Origin: Rubrivivax sp.
GTDB taxonomy: Bacteria; Pseudomonadota; Gammaproteobacteria; Burkholderiales; Burkholderiaceae_C
Assembly: GCA_027491255.1 (NCBI GenBank)
Contig: JAIXWM010000161.1
Location: 1 to 64,000 of the forward strand
Length of the DNA stretch: 64,000 nucleotides
Direction: 5' to 3'
How positions within the stretch are numbered: position 1 is the stretch's first letter; each line of letters opens with the position of its first letter. The position numbers and the translations under genes were made by a program. The notes below the pieces were generated by a model. It worked only from the letters and a program-made list of their open reading frames with translations, did no database searches and was not told the origin of the DNA. This document shows positions 8,566-17,566 of the stretch, piece by piece.

Positions 8566-8904
8566 TTAGCTTGCCGCCCTGGGCTGCAGGGCAATGATCG
8601 CCATGCCGACAAGGCAGATGCCTCCACCGACAAGGTCCCATCGCGTCGGGACCACACCGTCGACACGCCACAGCCAGATCAGGGCGACGACGACATACAC
8701 ACCGCCGTAGGCCGCGTAGGTGCGGCCTGCCCCACTGGGATGCAGCGTCAACAGCCAAGCGAACACCGCCAGCGATGCGGCCGCCGGCAGCAGCCACCAG
8801 ACCGGCCGACCTTGGGTGAGCACGAGCCACGGCAGATAGCACCCGACGATCTCGGCAACAGCGGTGACGAAGAAAAGTCCTGTGACGCGAATGAAGTCGA
8901 CCAT
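8566..8904 (-). CDS. YnfA/UPF0060 family small membrane protein
   Basis: This is a 112-residue protein with four hydrophobic segments and the conserved family block GRTYAAYGGVYV, close to the usual length of about 108. I chose ATG 8904 (MVDFIRVTG) because the in-frame extension further upstream is basic, cysteine-rich and unlike the family. YnfA proteins resemble small multidrug resistance transporters, but their substrate is not settled. It precedes cadR by 15 bp, so the two are probably co-transcribed from the divergent intergenic region upstream of the CDF transporter. Confidence 0.85.
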   Translation of the reverse strand: MVDFIRVTGLFFVTAVAEIVGCYLPWLVLTQGRPVWWLLPAAASLAVFAWLLTLHPSGAGRTYAAYGGVYVVVALIWLWRVDGVVPTRWDLVGGGICLVGMAIIALQPRAAS

Positions 8905-8959
8905 GGATCGAGGGTCTCGGCTGCGTGAACGGGCGCACAACGCTCTGCAGCATAGCCGC

Positions 8960-8990
8960 TTGACTCTGGAGCCGCTACAGGGTTTCAAAT
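8960..8990 (+). promoter_or_regulatory. MerR-type (CadR) operator-promoter
   Basis: A -35 TTGACT (8960-8965) and a -10-like TCAAAT (8985-8990) are separated by 19 bp, the stretched spacing typical of promoters activated by MerR-family twisting. The spacer carries an imperfect dyad of the CadR/PbrR type, ACTCTGGAGC against GCTACAGGGT. It sits 28 bp before the CDF transporter start, in the divergent region with ynfA-cadR. Confidence 0.75.
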
Positions 8991-9017
8991 GCCGGCATCG
9001 ACACCCGAAAGCCACTC

Positions 9018-9650
9018 ATGAGCGACTCCTGCGGCAGCCACGGCTGCGCCACCCCTGCGGCCAGCCAGAGCCCGCGCTACCGGCGCGTGCTGTGGGCGGC
9101 GCTGATCATCAACCTGGCCATGTTCGGGGTGGAACTGGCCGGCGGCCTGAGCTCGGGTTCGGTCTCGCTGCTGGCCGACGCCGTGGACTTCTTCGGCGAT
9201 GCGGCCAACTACGGCATCTCTCTGCTGGTGCTGGGCATGGCGCTGACTTGGCGGGCCCGGGCTGCGCTCTTCAAGGGCCTGACCATGGGCGCCTTCGGCA
9301 TCTTCGTCCTCGGCCGGGCTGCGTGGTCGGCCGCCTCCGGCACCGTGCCCGAGCCGGTGACGATGGGCGCCATCGGCGCCCTGGCGCTGCTGGCCAACGT
9401 GTCGGTCGCCGCGATGCTCTACGCCTGGCGCGAGGGCGACGCCAACATGCGCTCGGTGTGGCTGTGCAGCCGCAACGACGCGATCGGCAACGTGGCGGTG
9501 ATGGCCGCCGCTCTGGGCGTGTTCGGTACCGGCAGCGGCTGGCCCGATCTTGCGGTCGCCTCAGTCATGGGCGTGCTGGCGCTGACCGCTGCGCGCTCGG
9601 TCATCCAGCAGGCACGGGCTGAGCTTCGCCCCGTGCCGGCGCACGCCTGA
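9018..9650 (+). CDS. Short CDF-type cation efflux transporter
   Basis: This 210-residue membrane protein has about six hydrophobic segments and the cation diffusion facilitator pattern LLADAVDFFGDAANYG in segment 2, plus SRNDAIGNVAV in segment 5. The cytoplasmic C-terminal domain of full-length CDF proteins (about 300 residues) is missing, as in other short transporters found next to cadR. The N-terminus contains CGSHGC, a possible metal-binding stretch. It is the first gene after the CadR-type promoter. Export of Cd, Zn or Pb from the cytoplasm is the likely role, judged from family and context. Confidence 0.85.
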   Translation: MSDSCGSHGCATPAASQSPRYRRVLWAALIINLAMFGVELAGGLSSGSVSLLADAVDFFGDAANYGISLLVLGMALTWRARAALFKGLTMGAFGIFVLGRAAWSAASGTVPEPVTMGAIGALALLANVSVAAMLYAWREGDANMRSVWLCSRNDAIGNVAVMAAALGVFGTGSGWPDLAVASVMGVLALTAARSVIQQARAELRPVPAHA

Positions 9651-9663
9651 CAGGAGCGACACC

Positions 9664-10377
9664 ATGTCCGACGCGATGCACCCCCTGCTGGCCGAGACTC
9701 CGCTGCTGGATGTCCACCACCCCGACATCGAAGCGCTGGTTGCTCGCCGTGGTTGGCGAGCCATGCCCCCCTACGACCGCATCGGCGCTGTGTACGACTT
9801 CGTCCGCAACGAGATCGCCTTTGGCTACAACGAAGGCGACGAGTTGCCGGCATCCAGGGTGCTGGCCGACGGCATTGGCCAGTGCAACACCAAGAGCACG
9901 CTGCTGATGGCCTTGTTGCGGGCGGTGGGCATCCCCTGCCGCTGCCACGGCTTCACCATCGACAAGCCTTTGCAGAAGGGTGCGATCACCGGGCTGGCCT
10001 ACTGGCTGGCACCGCAGCGCATCATCCACAGCTGGGTCGAGGTCAGCCTCGAAGGCCGCTGGATCACGCTGGAAGGCTTCATCCTCGATGGGCCGTACCT
10101 GGCCAGCCTGCAGCGCAGGTTTCCGCAAGCCCGCCGCTTCTGCGGCTACGGTGCTGCCACGCCCGACCTGTCGGCGCCGGGGGTCGAATGGCGGGGCCAG
10201 GACACCTACATCCAGAAGGAAGGCATTGCCGACGACTTCGGTCTCTTCGACAGCCCGGACGAGTTCTACGCGCGCCACGGGTCCAACCTCTCGGGCCTCA
10301 AACGCTGGCTGTACCAACGCGTCATCCGCCACGCGATGAACCGCAACGTCGCGCGCATCCGCGAGTCAAAGTGGTGA
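9664..10377 (+). CDS. Transglutaminase-like cysteine protease-fold protein
   Basis: This 237-residue protein has a transglutaminase-like core: C74 in GIGQCNTKSTLLMALLRAVG, H122 in HSWVEV, and an acidic residue in the following TLEGF segment. These match the Cys-His-Asp/Glu triad of the bacterial transglutaminase-core family. No signal peptide is visible, so it should be cytoplasmic. It starts 14 bp after the CDF gene and is probably co-transcribed with it. Its link to metal resistance is unexplained; the substrate is unknown. Confidence 0.75.
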   Translation: MSDAMHPLLAETPLLDVHHPDIEALVARRGWRAMPPYDRIGAVYDFVRNEIAFGYNEGDELPASRVLADGIGQCNTKSTLLMALLRAVGIPCRCHGFTIDKPLQKGAITGLAYWLAPQRIIHSWVEVSLEGRWITLEGFILDGPYLASLQRRFPQARRFCGYGAATPDLSAPGVEWRGQDTYIQKEGIADDFGLFDSPDEFYARHGSNLSGLKRWLYQRVIRHAMNRNVARIRESKW

Positions 10378-10441
10378 AACCCCATGACCTGCTCGCCTTG
10401 CATGCGCCCGGACAAACCCTGTAGCAGCTAGACTCTCGGCC

Positions 10442-10852
10442 GTGCGTCGTTTCCTCGCCATTTTTCTGCTCGCCATGCTTCCGCTCCAGTTCAGCTGGGC
10501 AGCGGTGGCGTCGTATTGCGCGCATGAGAGTCAGGCGAGTACCGGACATTTCGGTCACCATGACCATGAGCATCATGCCCACACCGGCAGCGATACCGCG
10601 CCGGCTGCGGATGCGGGTGCAGATCTGACTTCGTCTCCGGACGAGGCTGGTGGCGTCAAGGGCGACAAGTTGCCTGGCGCTATGGACCTGGACTGTGGTC
10701 ACTGCCACGGCACCTGCAGTGCGATGCTGACATTGCCGATGGGGCAGCCCGGCGCGCTCTCGACCGCGTTGCCCAGCGTCACCCTCGATGAAACGGGTGG
10801 TGCATACGCACCGACCCGACCCGAACGCCCTCAGTGGCTGCCCCTCGCCTGA
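10442..10852 (+). CDS. czcI: CzcI-like periplasmic metal-resistance regulator protein
   Basis: This 136-residue protein starts with GTG at 10442 and has a clear signal peptide (MRRFLAIFLLAMLPLQFSWA). A His-rich stretch (HFGHHDHEHHAHTG) and a CGHCHGTC motif follow, both suited to binding soft metals. Length, signal peptide and position directly upstream of an RND efflux operon match CzcI/CopB-like small proteins, which modulate expression or metal availability for czcCBA. The exact function in this family is not well defined. Confidence 0.7.
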   Translation: MRRFLAIFLLAMLPLQFSWAAVASYCAHESQASTGHFGHHDHEHHAHTGSDTAPAADAGADLTSSPDEAGGVKGDKLPGAMDLDCGHCHGTCSAMLTLPMGQPGALSTALPSVTLDETGGAYAPTRPERPQWLPLA

Positions 10853-10861
10853 TCGGCGAGG
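10843..10861 (+). terminator. Stem-loop just after the czcI-like gene, possible attenuator
   Basis: CCTCGCC (10843-10849) pairs with GGCGAGG (10855-10861) around a 5-nt loop that contains the stop codon. No U-tract follows, only a CT-rich run. It may dampen read-through into the efflux operon or protect the upstream message. Confidence 0.35.
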
Positions 10862-10995
10862 CGGGTCTCCTCTCTCTCTGAAGCCCGTTCGCGCCTGAGT
10901 GCGCGCCGCAGCATGCGGCGCCGTCGGGTACGACGCGACCTGTCGGTCGCCGCTTGCCGATCTCCCGTGGGTTGTTTTCAACACTGGAGCATTGG

Positions 10996-12300
10996 ATGAA
11001 TCATCGAACTCGAACGAAGGTCTGGCTGTTGCGCGCCAGTGTGGCGGGCGCTGTGACCCTGTGCGGCACGGCCGTGGTGGCGCAGACAGCCGCAGCTGCC
11101 GCAGTGGCGCCGGCAGTAGGCAGCACGGAAGCCGCTGCAAGCCCGTTGAATCTGCGACAGGCCTTCGACGCGGCCTGGTCCCGCCAGCCTGAAGCCCTGG
11201 CGCTGCAGGCGCGACGCGACGCCGCCCGTGCCAAGCAGACTGCCGCCAAGGCGTGGACGCCGGAGCCGGCGGCACTGGAAGTCTCGAACAGGACCGACCG
11301 CCTGGGCAACAACCTGGGCGCGCGTGAACTCGAAGTTGGCATCGCCGTGCCGTTGTGGCTGCCCGGTGAACGTGGCCGCAGCGCAGCGCTGGCCGATGCC
11401 GACGGCGCCGCCATCGAAAGCCGGGCCAGCGCATCGCAACTGCGCGTGGCTGCCGCGGTGCGCGATGCGTGGTGGCAGTGGCAGCGTGCGCGCATCGAGG
11501 TGGGGACGGCCCGCGCACAGCTCGAAAGCACCCGCCTCATCGCCGCCGACGTGGCGCGGCGTGCGAAGGCTGGCGATCTTGCCCGCGCCGATCAGCACCA
11601 GGCCGACGGCGCGGTGGCCAGTGGAGAAGCTGCTGTTGCGCAGGCTGAGGCGGGCCTCGCGCTGGCTCGACAGCATCTGCGTGCACTGGCCGGCGCCGCA
11701 CCCGCCTGGTCCGGCGCTGACGACACCCTGGCAGAGCCGGATCCCGGCACTGCAGCCGCCGAGATCGGAGCGCATGCTGCGCTGCAAGAGCTCAAGGACC
11801 GTGCCGCCGTGGCGCAGCGTTCCGTCGAACTCACAGCCACCCAGTCGCGCGCCAACCCTGAGCTGATGCTGGCGACCACGCGCGACCGCGGTGCGCGCGG
11901 CGAGGCGTCCCAGCAAACCATCACGCTGGGAATTCGCATCCCCTTCGGCGCCGGCCCGCGCTTCGATGCCCGCAGCGCCAACGCGCGTGCTGAAGCCACC
12001 GAGATCCAGGCCCAGCTGGCCCTGGAGCGTGAGCGGCTCGCTGCCGAACGGGAAGCGGCACGCGTGCGGGTCGAGGCTTCGCGCACCCAGTTGATGGCCG
12101 CTGAGAAGCGCGCACAGCTGGCCCGCGAGTCGCGCGGCTTCTTCGACAAGTCTTTCCGGTTGGGTGAAATCGATCTGCCGACACGCCTGCGCATCGAGGC
12201 CGAAGCCGCCGAGGCCGAGCGCCAGGCCGCACGCACCCGCATCGAGCTCGCAGCGGCGATTTCTGCATGGCGCCAGGCCTTGGGCCTCCTGCCGCAGTGA
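10996..12300 (+). CDS. czcC: CzcC-like outer membrane efflux protein (TolC family)
   Basis: I chose ATG 10996 because GGAG lies 7-10 bp upstream and the protein then begins with a normal signal peptide ending near AVVAQTAAAA. The 434-residue product has the repeated outer-membrane-efflux pattern: two blocks of long amphipathic helices with LRQAFDAAWSRQPEALALQA near the N-terminus and IELAAAISAWRQALGLLPQ at the C-terminus. It should form the trimeric outer membrane channel of the tripartite efflux pump encoded immediately downstream. Heavy-metal export is inferred from its neighbours. Confidence 0.85.
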   Translation: MNHRTRTKVWLLRASVAGAVTLCGTAVVAQTAAAAAVAPAVGSTEAAASPLNLRQAFDAAWSRQPEALALQARRDAARAKQTAAKAWTPEPAALEVSNRTDRLGNNLGARELEVGIAVPLWLPGERGRSAALADADGAAIESRASASQLRVAAAVRDAWWQWQRARIEVGTARAQLESTRLIAADVARRAKAGDLARADQHQADGAVASGEAAVAQAEAGLALARQHLRALAGAAPAWSGADDTLAEPDPGTAAAEIGAHAALQELKDRAAVAQRSVELTATQSRANPELMLATTRDRGARGEASQQTITLGIRIPFGAGPRFDARSANARAEATEIQAQLALERERLAAEREAARVRVEASRTQLMAAEKRAQLARESRGFFDKSFRLGEIDLPTRLRIEAEAAEAERQAARTRIELAAAISAWRQALGLLPQ

Positions 12301-12331
12301 CGCCATTCAACGAATCCTTCAGGACATCCCC

Positions 12332-12886
12332 ATGAACTTCCCGAATCTCCCGGTCGCACTGTGTGCTGCGGCCATCCTTGTTGCATCCCCCGCCTGGGCC
12401 GGCCCCGGCCACGACCACGGTGACGCAGCGCCCGCAGCCGTCGGCCAGGCGCTGCCGCGCTTCTCGGCCGTGTCCGAGACCTTCGAACTCGTCGGCGTAC
12501 TCAGCGGCAAGCAGATCACGCTGTACCTGGATCGCTTTGCCGACAACAGCCCTGTGCGCGGCGCGCAGATCGAGCTCGAAATCGGCGGGGCCAAGTTCAA
12601 GGCGGAAAAGCAAGGCGTCGACGAGTACGAGGTCGTGCTGCCCGAAGCACCCAAGCCCGGCGTGCTGCCGGTGACCGCCACGGTGACCGCCGGCAACGAA
12701 GCTGACCTGCTGGCGGGTGAACTCGACATCCACGAAGAGGCGCACGCCGACGAGGCCGCGCATACGCACTCGTGGACGGAATACGCGGGATGGGTTGTGG
12801 CCGGCATCGCCGCACTGGCGTTGCTCGGATGGGGCGGGCGTCGTGTGATGAATGCGCGCAGCGTCCGTGCAGGAGCTGCAGCATGA
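12332..12886 (+). CDS. Periplasmic/inner-membrane metal-binding accessory protein of the efflux operon
   Basis: ATG 12332 gives 184 residues: a signal peptide, GPGHDHGD directly after the cleavage site, a beta-rich domain of about 110 residues (ITLYLDRFADNSPVRGAQIEL), a His/Glu stretch HEEAHADEAAHTH, and one transmembrane helix near the end (GWVVAGIAALALLGW). It resembles the N-terminal metal-binding extension of CzcB-type adaptors encoded as a separate gene. Its stop overlaps the start of the next gene by 4 bp. A role in collecting periplasmic metal for the pump is inference. Confidence 0.7.
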   Translation: MNFPNLPVALCAAAILVASPAWAGPGHDHGDAAPAAVGQALPRFSAVSETFELVGVLSGKQITLYLDRFADNSPVRGAQIELEIGGAKFKAEKQGVDEYEVVLPEAPKPGVLPVTATVTAGNEADLLAGELDIHEEAHADEAAHTHSWTEYAGWVVAGIAALALLGWGGRRVMNARSVRAGAAA

Positions 12887-13995
12887 AGCGCACCCTGATT
12901 GCCTCCAGCCTGGGGCTGCTGATCGCCCTGACGGCCATCGGCTTCGCCCATGCAGGCCCCGGCCACGACCATGGCGACGCCCCCGCCGCGCCCAGCGCGA
13001 ACGGACCGCAGCGCCAGCCCGATGGCAGCGTCTTCCTGCCGAAGCCCGCGCAGCGCCAGCTGGGCGTGCGCACGATCGTCACCGAAGCCGCTGAACTGCC
13101 CCGCACAGTGGAACTCAGCGCCAAGGTGCTGATGGACCCGAACGCCGGCGGCAAGGTGCAGCCGCTGAACGCCGGCCGCATCGAACCCGGGCCGCGTGGC
13201 CTGCCCAACCCCGGGCAGGTGGTGCGCAAGGGCGAAGTGCTGGCTTATGTCGTGCCATCTGCGGCGCCCATCGAGCGCTCCAACCAGGCCGCCCAGCTCG
13301 CCGAGCTGCGTGCCGCCAAGGCCCTGGCCGACAAGCGCATCGCGCGTCTGCAGGAACTGGCCGACACCGTGCCGCGCAAGGAGATTGAAGCCGCCGAGAG
13401 CGAAGCCGCCAGCCTGTCGGCGCGCATTGCTGCGGTAGGGGGTGGCCTGTCCACGCGCGAGGCGCTGCTGGCGCCGGTTTCGGGCGTGATCGCCTCGGCC
13501 AATGTTGTGGCTGGCCAGGTTGTGGATGCACGCGAACTCGTCTTCGAGATCGTCGACCCCTCGCGCCTGCGCATCGAGGCCTTGGCCTTCGACGCCGCGA
13601 TCGCTTCCAACATCGGCACCGCGACGATGGCCCTGAGCAACCAGCGCATACCGCTCACCTTCATCGGCGCCTCGCGCAGCCTGCGCGAGCAGGCGCTGCC
13701 CCTGGCCTTCCGCGCCCAGGGGGCCGCACTCAATCAGCTGGCCGTGGGCCAGCCGGTGCGTGTGTTCGTGCAGACGAAGGACAAGGTCAAGGGCATCCCG
13801 GTGCCAGTGGCTTCGCTGATGAAGAACCCGGCCAACCAGACCGTGGTCTGGGTGAAGACGGCGCCGGAACGATTCGAACCCCGAACCGTCACCGCCGAGC
13901 CGCTGGACGGTGTCAACGCCGCAGTCACCTCAGGGCTCGAACCCGGTGACCGCGTCGCGACACAAGGCGCCACCTTGATCAACCAGGTGCGCTGA
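12883..13995 (+). CDS. czcB: CzcB-like RND efflux periplasmic adaptor (membrane fusion protein)
   Basis: ATG 12883 overlaps the previous stop and gives 370 residues: a signal peptide, the same GPGHDHGD motif as the protein before it, a split lipoyl/barrel-sandwich domain (GKVQPLNAGRIEPG... and LLAPVSGVIASANVVAGQVV), an intervening alpha-helical hairpin (about 120-180), and a beta-barrel plus membrane-proximal domain. It links the inner membrane pump to the CzcC-like channel. The next gene begins 1 bp after the stop. Confidence 0.88.
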   Translation: MKRTLIASSLGLLIALTAIGFAHAGPGHDHGDAPAAPSANGPQRQPDGSVFLPKPAQRQLGVRTIVTEAAELPRTVELSAKVLMDPNAGGKVQPLNAGRIEPGPRGLPNPGQVVRKGEVLAYVVPSAAPIERSNQAAQLAELRAAKALADKRIARLQELADTVPRKEIEAAESEAASLSARIAAVGGGLSTREALLAPVSGVIASANVVAGQVVDARELVFEIVDPSRLRIEALAFDAAIASNIGTATMALSNQRIPLTFIGASRSLREQALPLAFRAQGAALNQLAVGQPVRVFVQTKDKVKGIPVPVASLMKNPANQTVVWVKTAPERFEPRTVTAEPLDGVNAAVTSGLEPGDRVATQGATLINQVR

Positions 13996-13996
13996 C

Positions 13997-16900
13997 ATGT
14001 TCAAGTGGCTACTCGAAAACAGCCTGGCCAACAGGCTGCTGGTGCTGATCGCGGCCGTCGTGCTGATGGTCTATGGCGCGTTCACGCTGACGCGCACGCC
14101 GGTGGACGTGTTCCCCGATCTCAACAAGCCCACGGTCACCATCATGACCGAGGCTGGCGGCATGGCCGCCGAAGAGGTGGAGCAGCTCATCACCTTCCCG
14201 CTGGAGACGACGATGAACGGGCTGCCGGGCGTGGAGAGCGTGCGCTCCACCTCGTCGGCCGGCCTGTCGTTCCTGTACGTCACCTTCGACTGGAGCGTGG
14301 ACATCTATCGCGCACGGCAACTCGTGGCCGAGCGGCTGTCGGCGATGGAGGAAGGCCTGCCCGAAGGCCTGGTGCCGCGCATGGGCCCGATCAGCTCGAT
14401 CATGGGCGAGATCATGCAGATCGCGATTCCGGTCGACGAAAGCAAGATCAGCCCGATGGCTGTGCGCGAGTACGCCGACTGGGTGCTGCGGCCCCGGCTG
14501 CTGGCGGTACCCGGCGTCGCGCAGGTCATCCCCATCGGCGGCGAGGTGCGGCAGTTCCAGGTGCAGCCGAACACGGCACGCATGGCCGAACTCGGCATCA
14601 CGCACGACCAGCTGGAGGCGGCGCTGCGCGGCTTCTCGGCCAACACCTCGGGTGGCTTCCTGGAACTGAACGGGCGCGAGTACCTCATCCGCCACCTGGG
14701 CCGCACCTCGCGGCTGGAGGACCTGAGCAACCTGGCTATTGGTAGCGCGGTCGGCAGCAATCGTGGTCAACCCATCCTGCTGCGACAGATCGCCGAGGTG
14801 ACATTCGCCGCGGCCATCAAGCGCGGCGAGGGCGGCTTCGAAGGCAAGCCGGCGGTGATCCTGGGGATCCAGAAGCAGCCCACGGCCGACACCATCGCGC
14901 TCACGCGCACCATCGAAGACGCGCTGACAGGGCTGAAGGCTTCACTGCCCGCGGGCATGGAAGCACCGCGGGTGACGTTCCGGCAGGCCAGCTTCATCGA
15001 GGCCTCGATCACCACGCTCCAAGGCAAGCTGATCGGCGCGTCGATCTTCGTCGCGGTGATCCTGTTCTTCTTCCTCGGCACGGTGCGGCCCACCGTGATC
15101 GCGCTGACGGCCATCCCAGTGTCGATCTTCATCACTGCGCTGGTCTTCCGCTACTTCGGCCTGTCGATCAACACGATGACGCTGGGTGGCCTGGCGATCG
15201 CCATCGGCGGCCTGGTGGACGACGCCGTGGTGGACGTGGAGAACATCCTGCGCCGGCTGAAAGAGGACCGGGCGCGCCACCCGCAGCACCGCCTGCATCC
15301 CCTGCAGCTGGTGGCCAAGGCCTCGATGGAGGTGCGGTCGGGCATCCTGTACGCGACCGTCATCATCGTGCTGGTGTTCCTGCCGCTCTTTGCATTGCCG
15401 GGCATCGAAGGACGGCTGTTCGTGCCGCTGGGCGTGGCCTTCATCGCTTCCACCCTGGCGTCGCTGTTGGTGTCCGTGACGGTGACGCCGGTGCTCAGCT
15501 ACTACCTGCTGCCGCGCCTGAAGACGCTGGACCATGGCGACACGCGGGCCCTGGCCTGGCTGAAGCGGCACTACCGCGGCGGCCTGCAGGCGGTGCTGAA
15601 CCGACCGAAGGCTGCCCTGGCCGCAGCCGGCCTGGCGGTGCTCACGGCCGGCGCAGCGGTGCCCTTCTTCCCCACCACCTTCCTGCCGCCCTTCAACGAG
15701 GGCACCTTGTTGGTGGGCATCCGCCTGAACCCCGGCGTCACGCTCACCGAGAGCTCGGCCTTGGCGCGACAGGCGGAAGTGCTGATCTCGCAGGTACCTG
15801 AGGTCACGCACGTCGGCCGGCGCAGCGGCCGGGCCGAACTCGACGAACACGCCGAGGGCGTGCACGTCAGCGAGCTCGATGTCGGCATCGTTCCAGCCGA
15901 GCAGCTGACGCGCACTATGGACGAGGTGCGGGCTGACATCCGCAGCCGACTGGTCAACCTGCCTGCTGCCATCGAGGTGGGGCAGCCGATCTCACACCGC
16001 ATCGACCACATGCTCTCTGGCGTTCGCTCGCAGATCGCGATCAAGATCTACGGTGAAGACCTGGACGCCCTGCGCGGCCAGGCCGATGCGCTGCGTGCGA
16101 AGCTGGCCACCATTCCGGGCATCGCCGACCTGCAGATCGAGAAGCAGGTGCTCGCGCCACAGATCAAGGTGCGCGTGGACTACGCCGCCGCTGCGCAGTA
16201 CGGCGTGCCGGCGCCGCAGATCCTGGCCACGCTGCAGGGCCTGGTGGAAGGCGAGCGCGTGGCGCAGATCGTCGAAGGCAACCGACGCTTTGCGCTGGTG
16301 GTACGGCTGCCGGAGTCGGCGCGTTCGATCGAGGGTTTGAGCCAGATCCTCATCGAGACGCCCAGCGGGCGGATTCCGCTGTCGAAGGTGGCGAGCATCG
16401 AGGACAGCGACGGTCCCAACCAGATCAGCCGCGACGACGGCAAGCGGCGCATCGTGCTGTCGGCCAACGCCTCGGGCCGGGCACTGTCCGAGATCGTGGC
16501 CGACATCCGCAAGGTGGCCGCCGAAACAAGGCTGCCCGAGGGCATGTTCATCACGCTGGGCGGCCAGTTCCAGGCACAGGAGGAAGCCTCCCGGCTGATC
16601 GGGCTGCTGTCCATCGTGTCGCTGACGCTGATGTTCGTGGTGCTCTACACGCGCTACCAGAGCGCCGTGCTGTCGGCCTTGATCATGGTGAACATCCCGT
16701 TGGCGCTGGTGGGCGCGGTGATCGGGCTGTGGTTGTCGGGCCAGCCGCTCAGTGTCGCGGCCATGGTCGGCTTCGTCACGCTGGCCGGCATCTCCGTGCG
16801 CAACGGCATCCTGAAGGTCAGCCACTACATCAACCTGATGCGCTTCGAGGGCGAGAACTTCGACCAGAAGATGATCGTGCGCGGCTCGCTGGAGCGGCTG

Positions 16901-17128
16901 AGCCCGGTGCTGATGACGGCGCTGGTCACGGCCTTCGCGCTGGCACCGCTGCTGTTCGAGGCCGAACGCCCCGGCACCGAGGTGCTGCATCCGGTGGCCG
17001 TGGTGATCTTCTCCGGCCTGATCAGCTCGACCCTGCTCGACACCTTCCTCACGCCCGCGATGTTCTGGCTGTTCGGCCGCAAGCCGGCAGAAAAGCTGAT
17101 GGATGCCAAGGACGCCGAGGCGCTGTGA
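13997..17128 (+). CDS. czcA: CzcA-like heavy-metal efflux RND transporter
   Basis: This 1043-residue RND pump of the HME family has TM1 followed by RTPVDVFPDLNKPTVTIMTE, two large periplasmic loops, and in TM4 AIGGLVDDAVVDVENILRRL (about residue 404). The classical Zn/Co/Cd CzcA proteins carry a DFGxxxDGAVVxVEN pattern and the Cu/Ag CusA proteins AIGxMxDAAIVMxEN. The variant here, with a DD pair, belongs to neither, so the substrate should not be assumed from the name. It is the inner membrane, proton-driven part of the pump and lies 1 bp after the adaptor gene. Confidence 0.9.
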   Translation: MFKWLLENSLANRLLVLIAAVVLMVYGAFTLTRTPVDVFPDLNKPTVTIMTEAGGMAAEEVEQLITFPLETTMNGLPGVESVRSTSSAGLSFLYVTFDWSVDIYRARQLVAERLSAMEEGLPEGLVPRMGPISSIMGEIMQIAIPVDESKISPMAVREYADWVLRPRLLAVPGVAQVIPIGGEVRQFQVQPNTARMAELGITHDQLEAALRGFSANTSGGFLELNGREYLIRHLGRTSRLEDLSNLAIGSAVGSNRGQPILLRQIAEVTFAAAIKRGEGGFEGKPAVILGIQKQPTADTIALTRTIEDALTGLKASLPAGMEAPRVTFRQASFIEASITTLQGKLIGASIFVAVILFFFLGTVRPTVIALTAIPVSIFITALVFRYFGLSINTMTLGGLAIAIGGLVDDAVVDVENILRRLKEDRARHPQHRLHPLQLVAKASMEVRSGILYATVIIVLVFLPLFALPGIEGRLFVPLGVAFIASTLASLLVSVTVTPVLSYYLLPRLKTLDHGDTRALAWLKRHYRGGLQAVLNRPKAALAAAGLAVLTAGAAVPFFPTTFLPPFNEGTLLVGIRLNPGVTLTESSALARQAEVLISQVPEVTHVGRRSGRAELDEHAEGVHVSELDVGIVPAEQLTRTMDEVRADIRSRLVNLPAAIEVGQPISHRIDHMLSGVRSQIAIKIYGEDLDALRGQADALRAKLATIPGIADLQIEKQVLAPQIKVRVDYAAAAQYGVPAPQILATLQGLVEGERVAQIVEGNRRFALVVRLPESARSIEGLSQILIETPSGRIPLSKVASIEDSDGPNQISRDDGKRRIVLSANASGRALSEIVADIRKVAAETRLPEGMFITLGGQFQAQEEASRLIGLLSIVSLTLMFVVLYTRYQSAVLSALIMVNIPLALVGAVIGLWLSGQPLSVAAMVGFVTLAGISVRNGILKVSHYINLMRFEGENFDQKMIVRGSLERLSPVLMTALVTAFALAPLLFEAERPGTEVLHPVAVVIFSGLISSTLLDTFLTPAMFWLFGRKPAEKLMDAKDAEAL

Positions 17129-17175
17129 GCGCGATCTCAACCATTCACTGTTCCCACTCCACTGAAAGGAAACTC

Positions 17176-17553
17176 ATGAAAGCCAAGTTCTACGCTGCCG
17201 CCGCCATCGCTCTCGCCCTGGCCAGCGCTGCCCACGCCGGCGGCGCGCACGACCACAGCCCCAAGCACGGCGGCGTGGTCACCGAGGCTAAGGACATGGA
17301 CTACGAACTGGTCGCCAAGCCAGCCGCGATCCAGTTGCACCTACGCGACCATGGCAAGCCGGTCGACGTGTCCAAGGCCAGCGCCAAGCTGACACTGCTC
17401 AGCGGCACCGAGAAGCAGGAGGTCGAACTCAAGCCAGCCGGCGACAAGCTGGAGGCTACGGGCACCTTCAAGGTGGGCCCCGGCACCAAGGTGGTCGCCA
17501 TCGTCACGATCGCCGGTAAGCCGTCCGGAACCGTGCGGTTTGCGCTGAAGTAG
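17176..17553 (+). CDS. Small periplasmic His-tagged protein of the efflux operon
   Basis: This 125-residue protein has a GAAAGGA ribosome binding site before ATG 17176, a signal peptide, then GGAHDHSPKHGGVV directly after cleavage, and a beta-rich domain of about 95 residues. The short His-rich mature N-terminus parallels those of the two upstream periplasmic proteins, so the operon encodes three exported proteins with nearly the same HDH tag. It is probably a metal-binding chaperone; the family is not characterised. Confidence 0.7.
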   Translation: MKAKFYAAAAIALALASAAHAGGAHDHSPKHGGVVTEAKDMDYELVAKPAAIQLHLRDHGKPVDVSKASAKLTLLSGTEKQEVELKPAGDKLEATGTFKVGPGTKVVAIVTIAGKPSGTVRFALK

Positions 17554-17566
17554 GGCGGGCTCGAAC

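Noticed and set aside
16729..17175. Upstream extension of the small periplasmic protein gene at 17176
   Set aside because: It is a shadow frame of the RND transporter; ATG 17176 has a ribosome binding site and starts a signal peptide.
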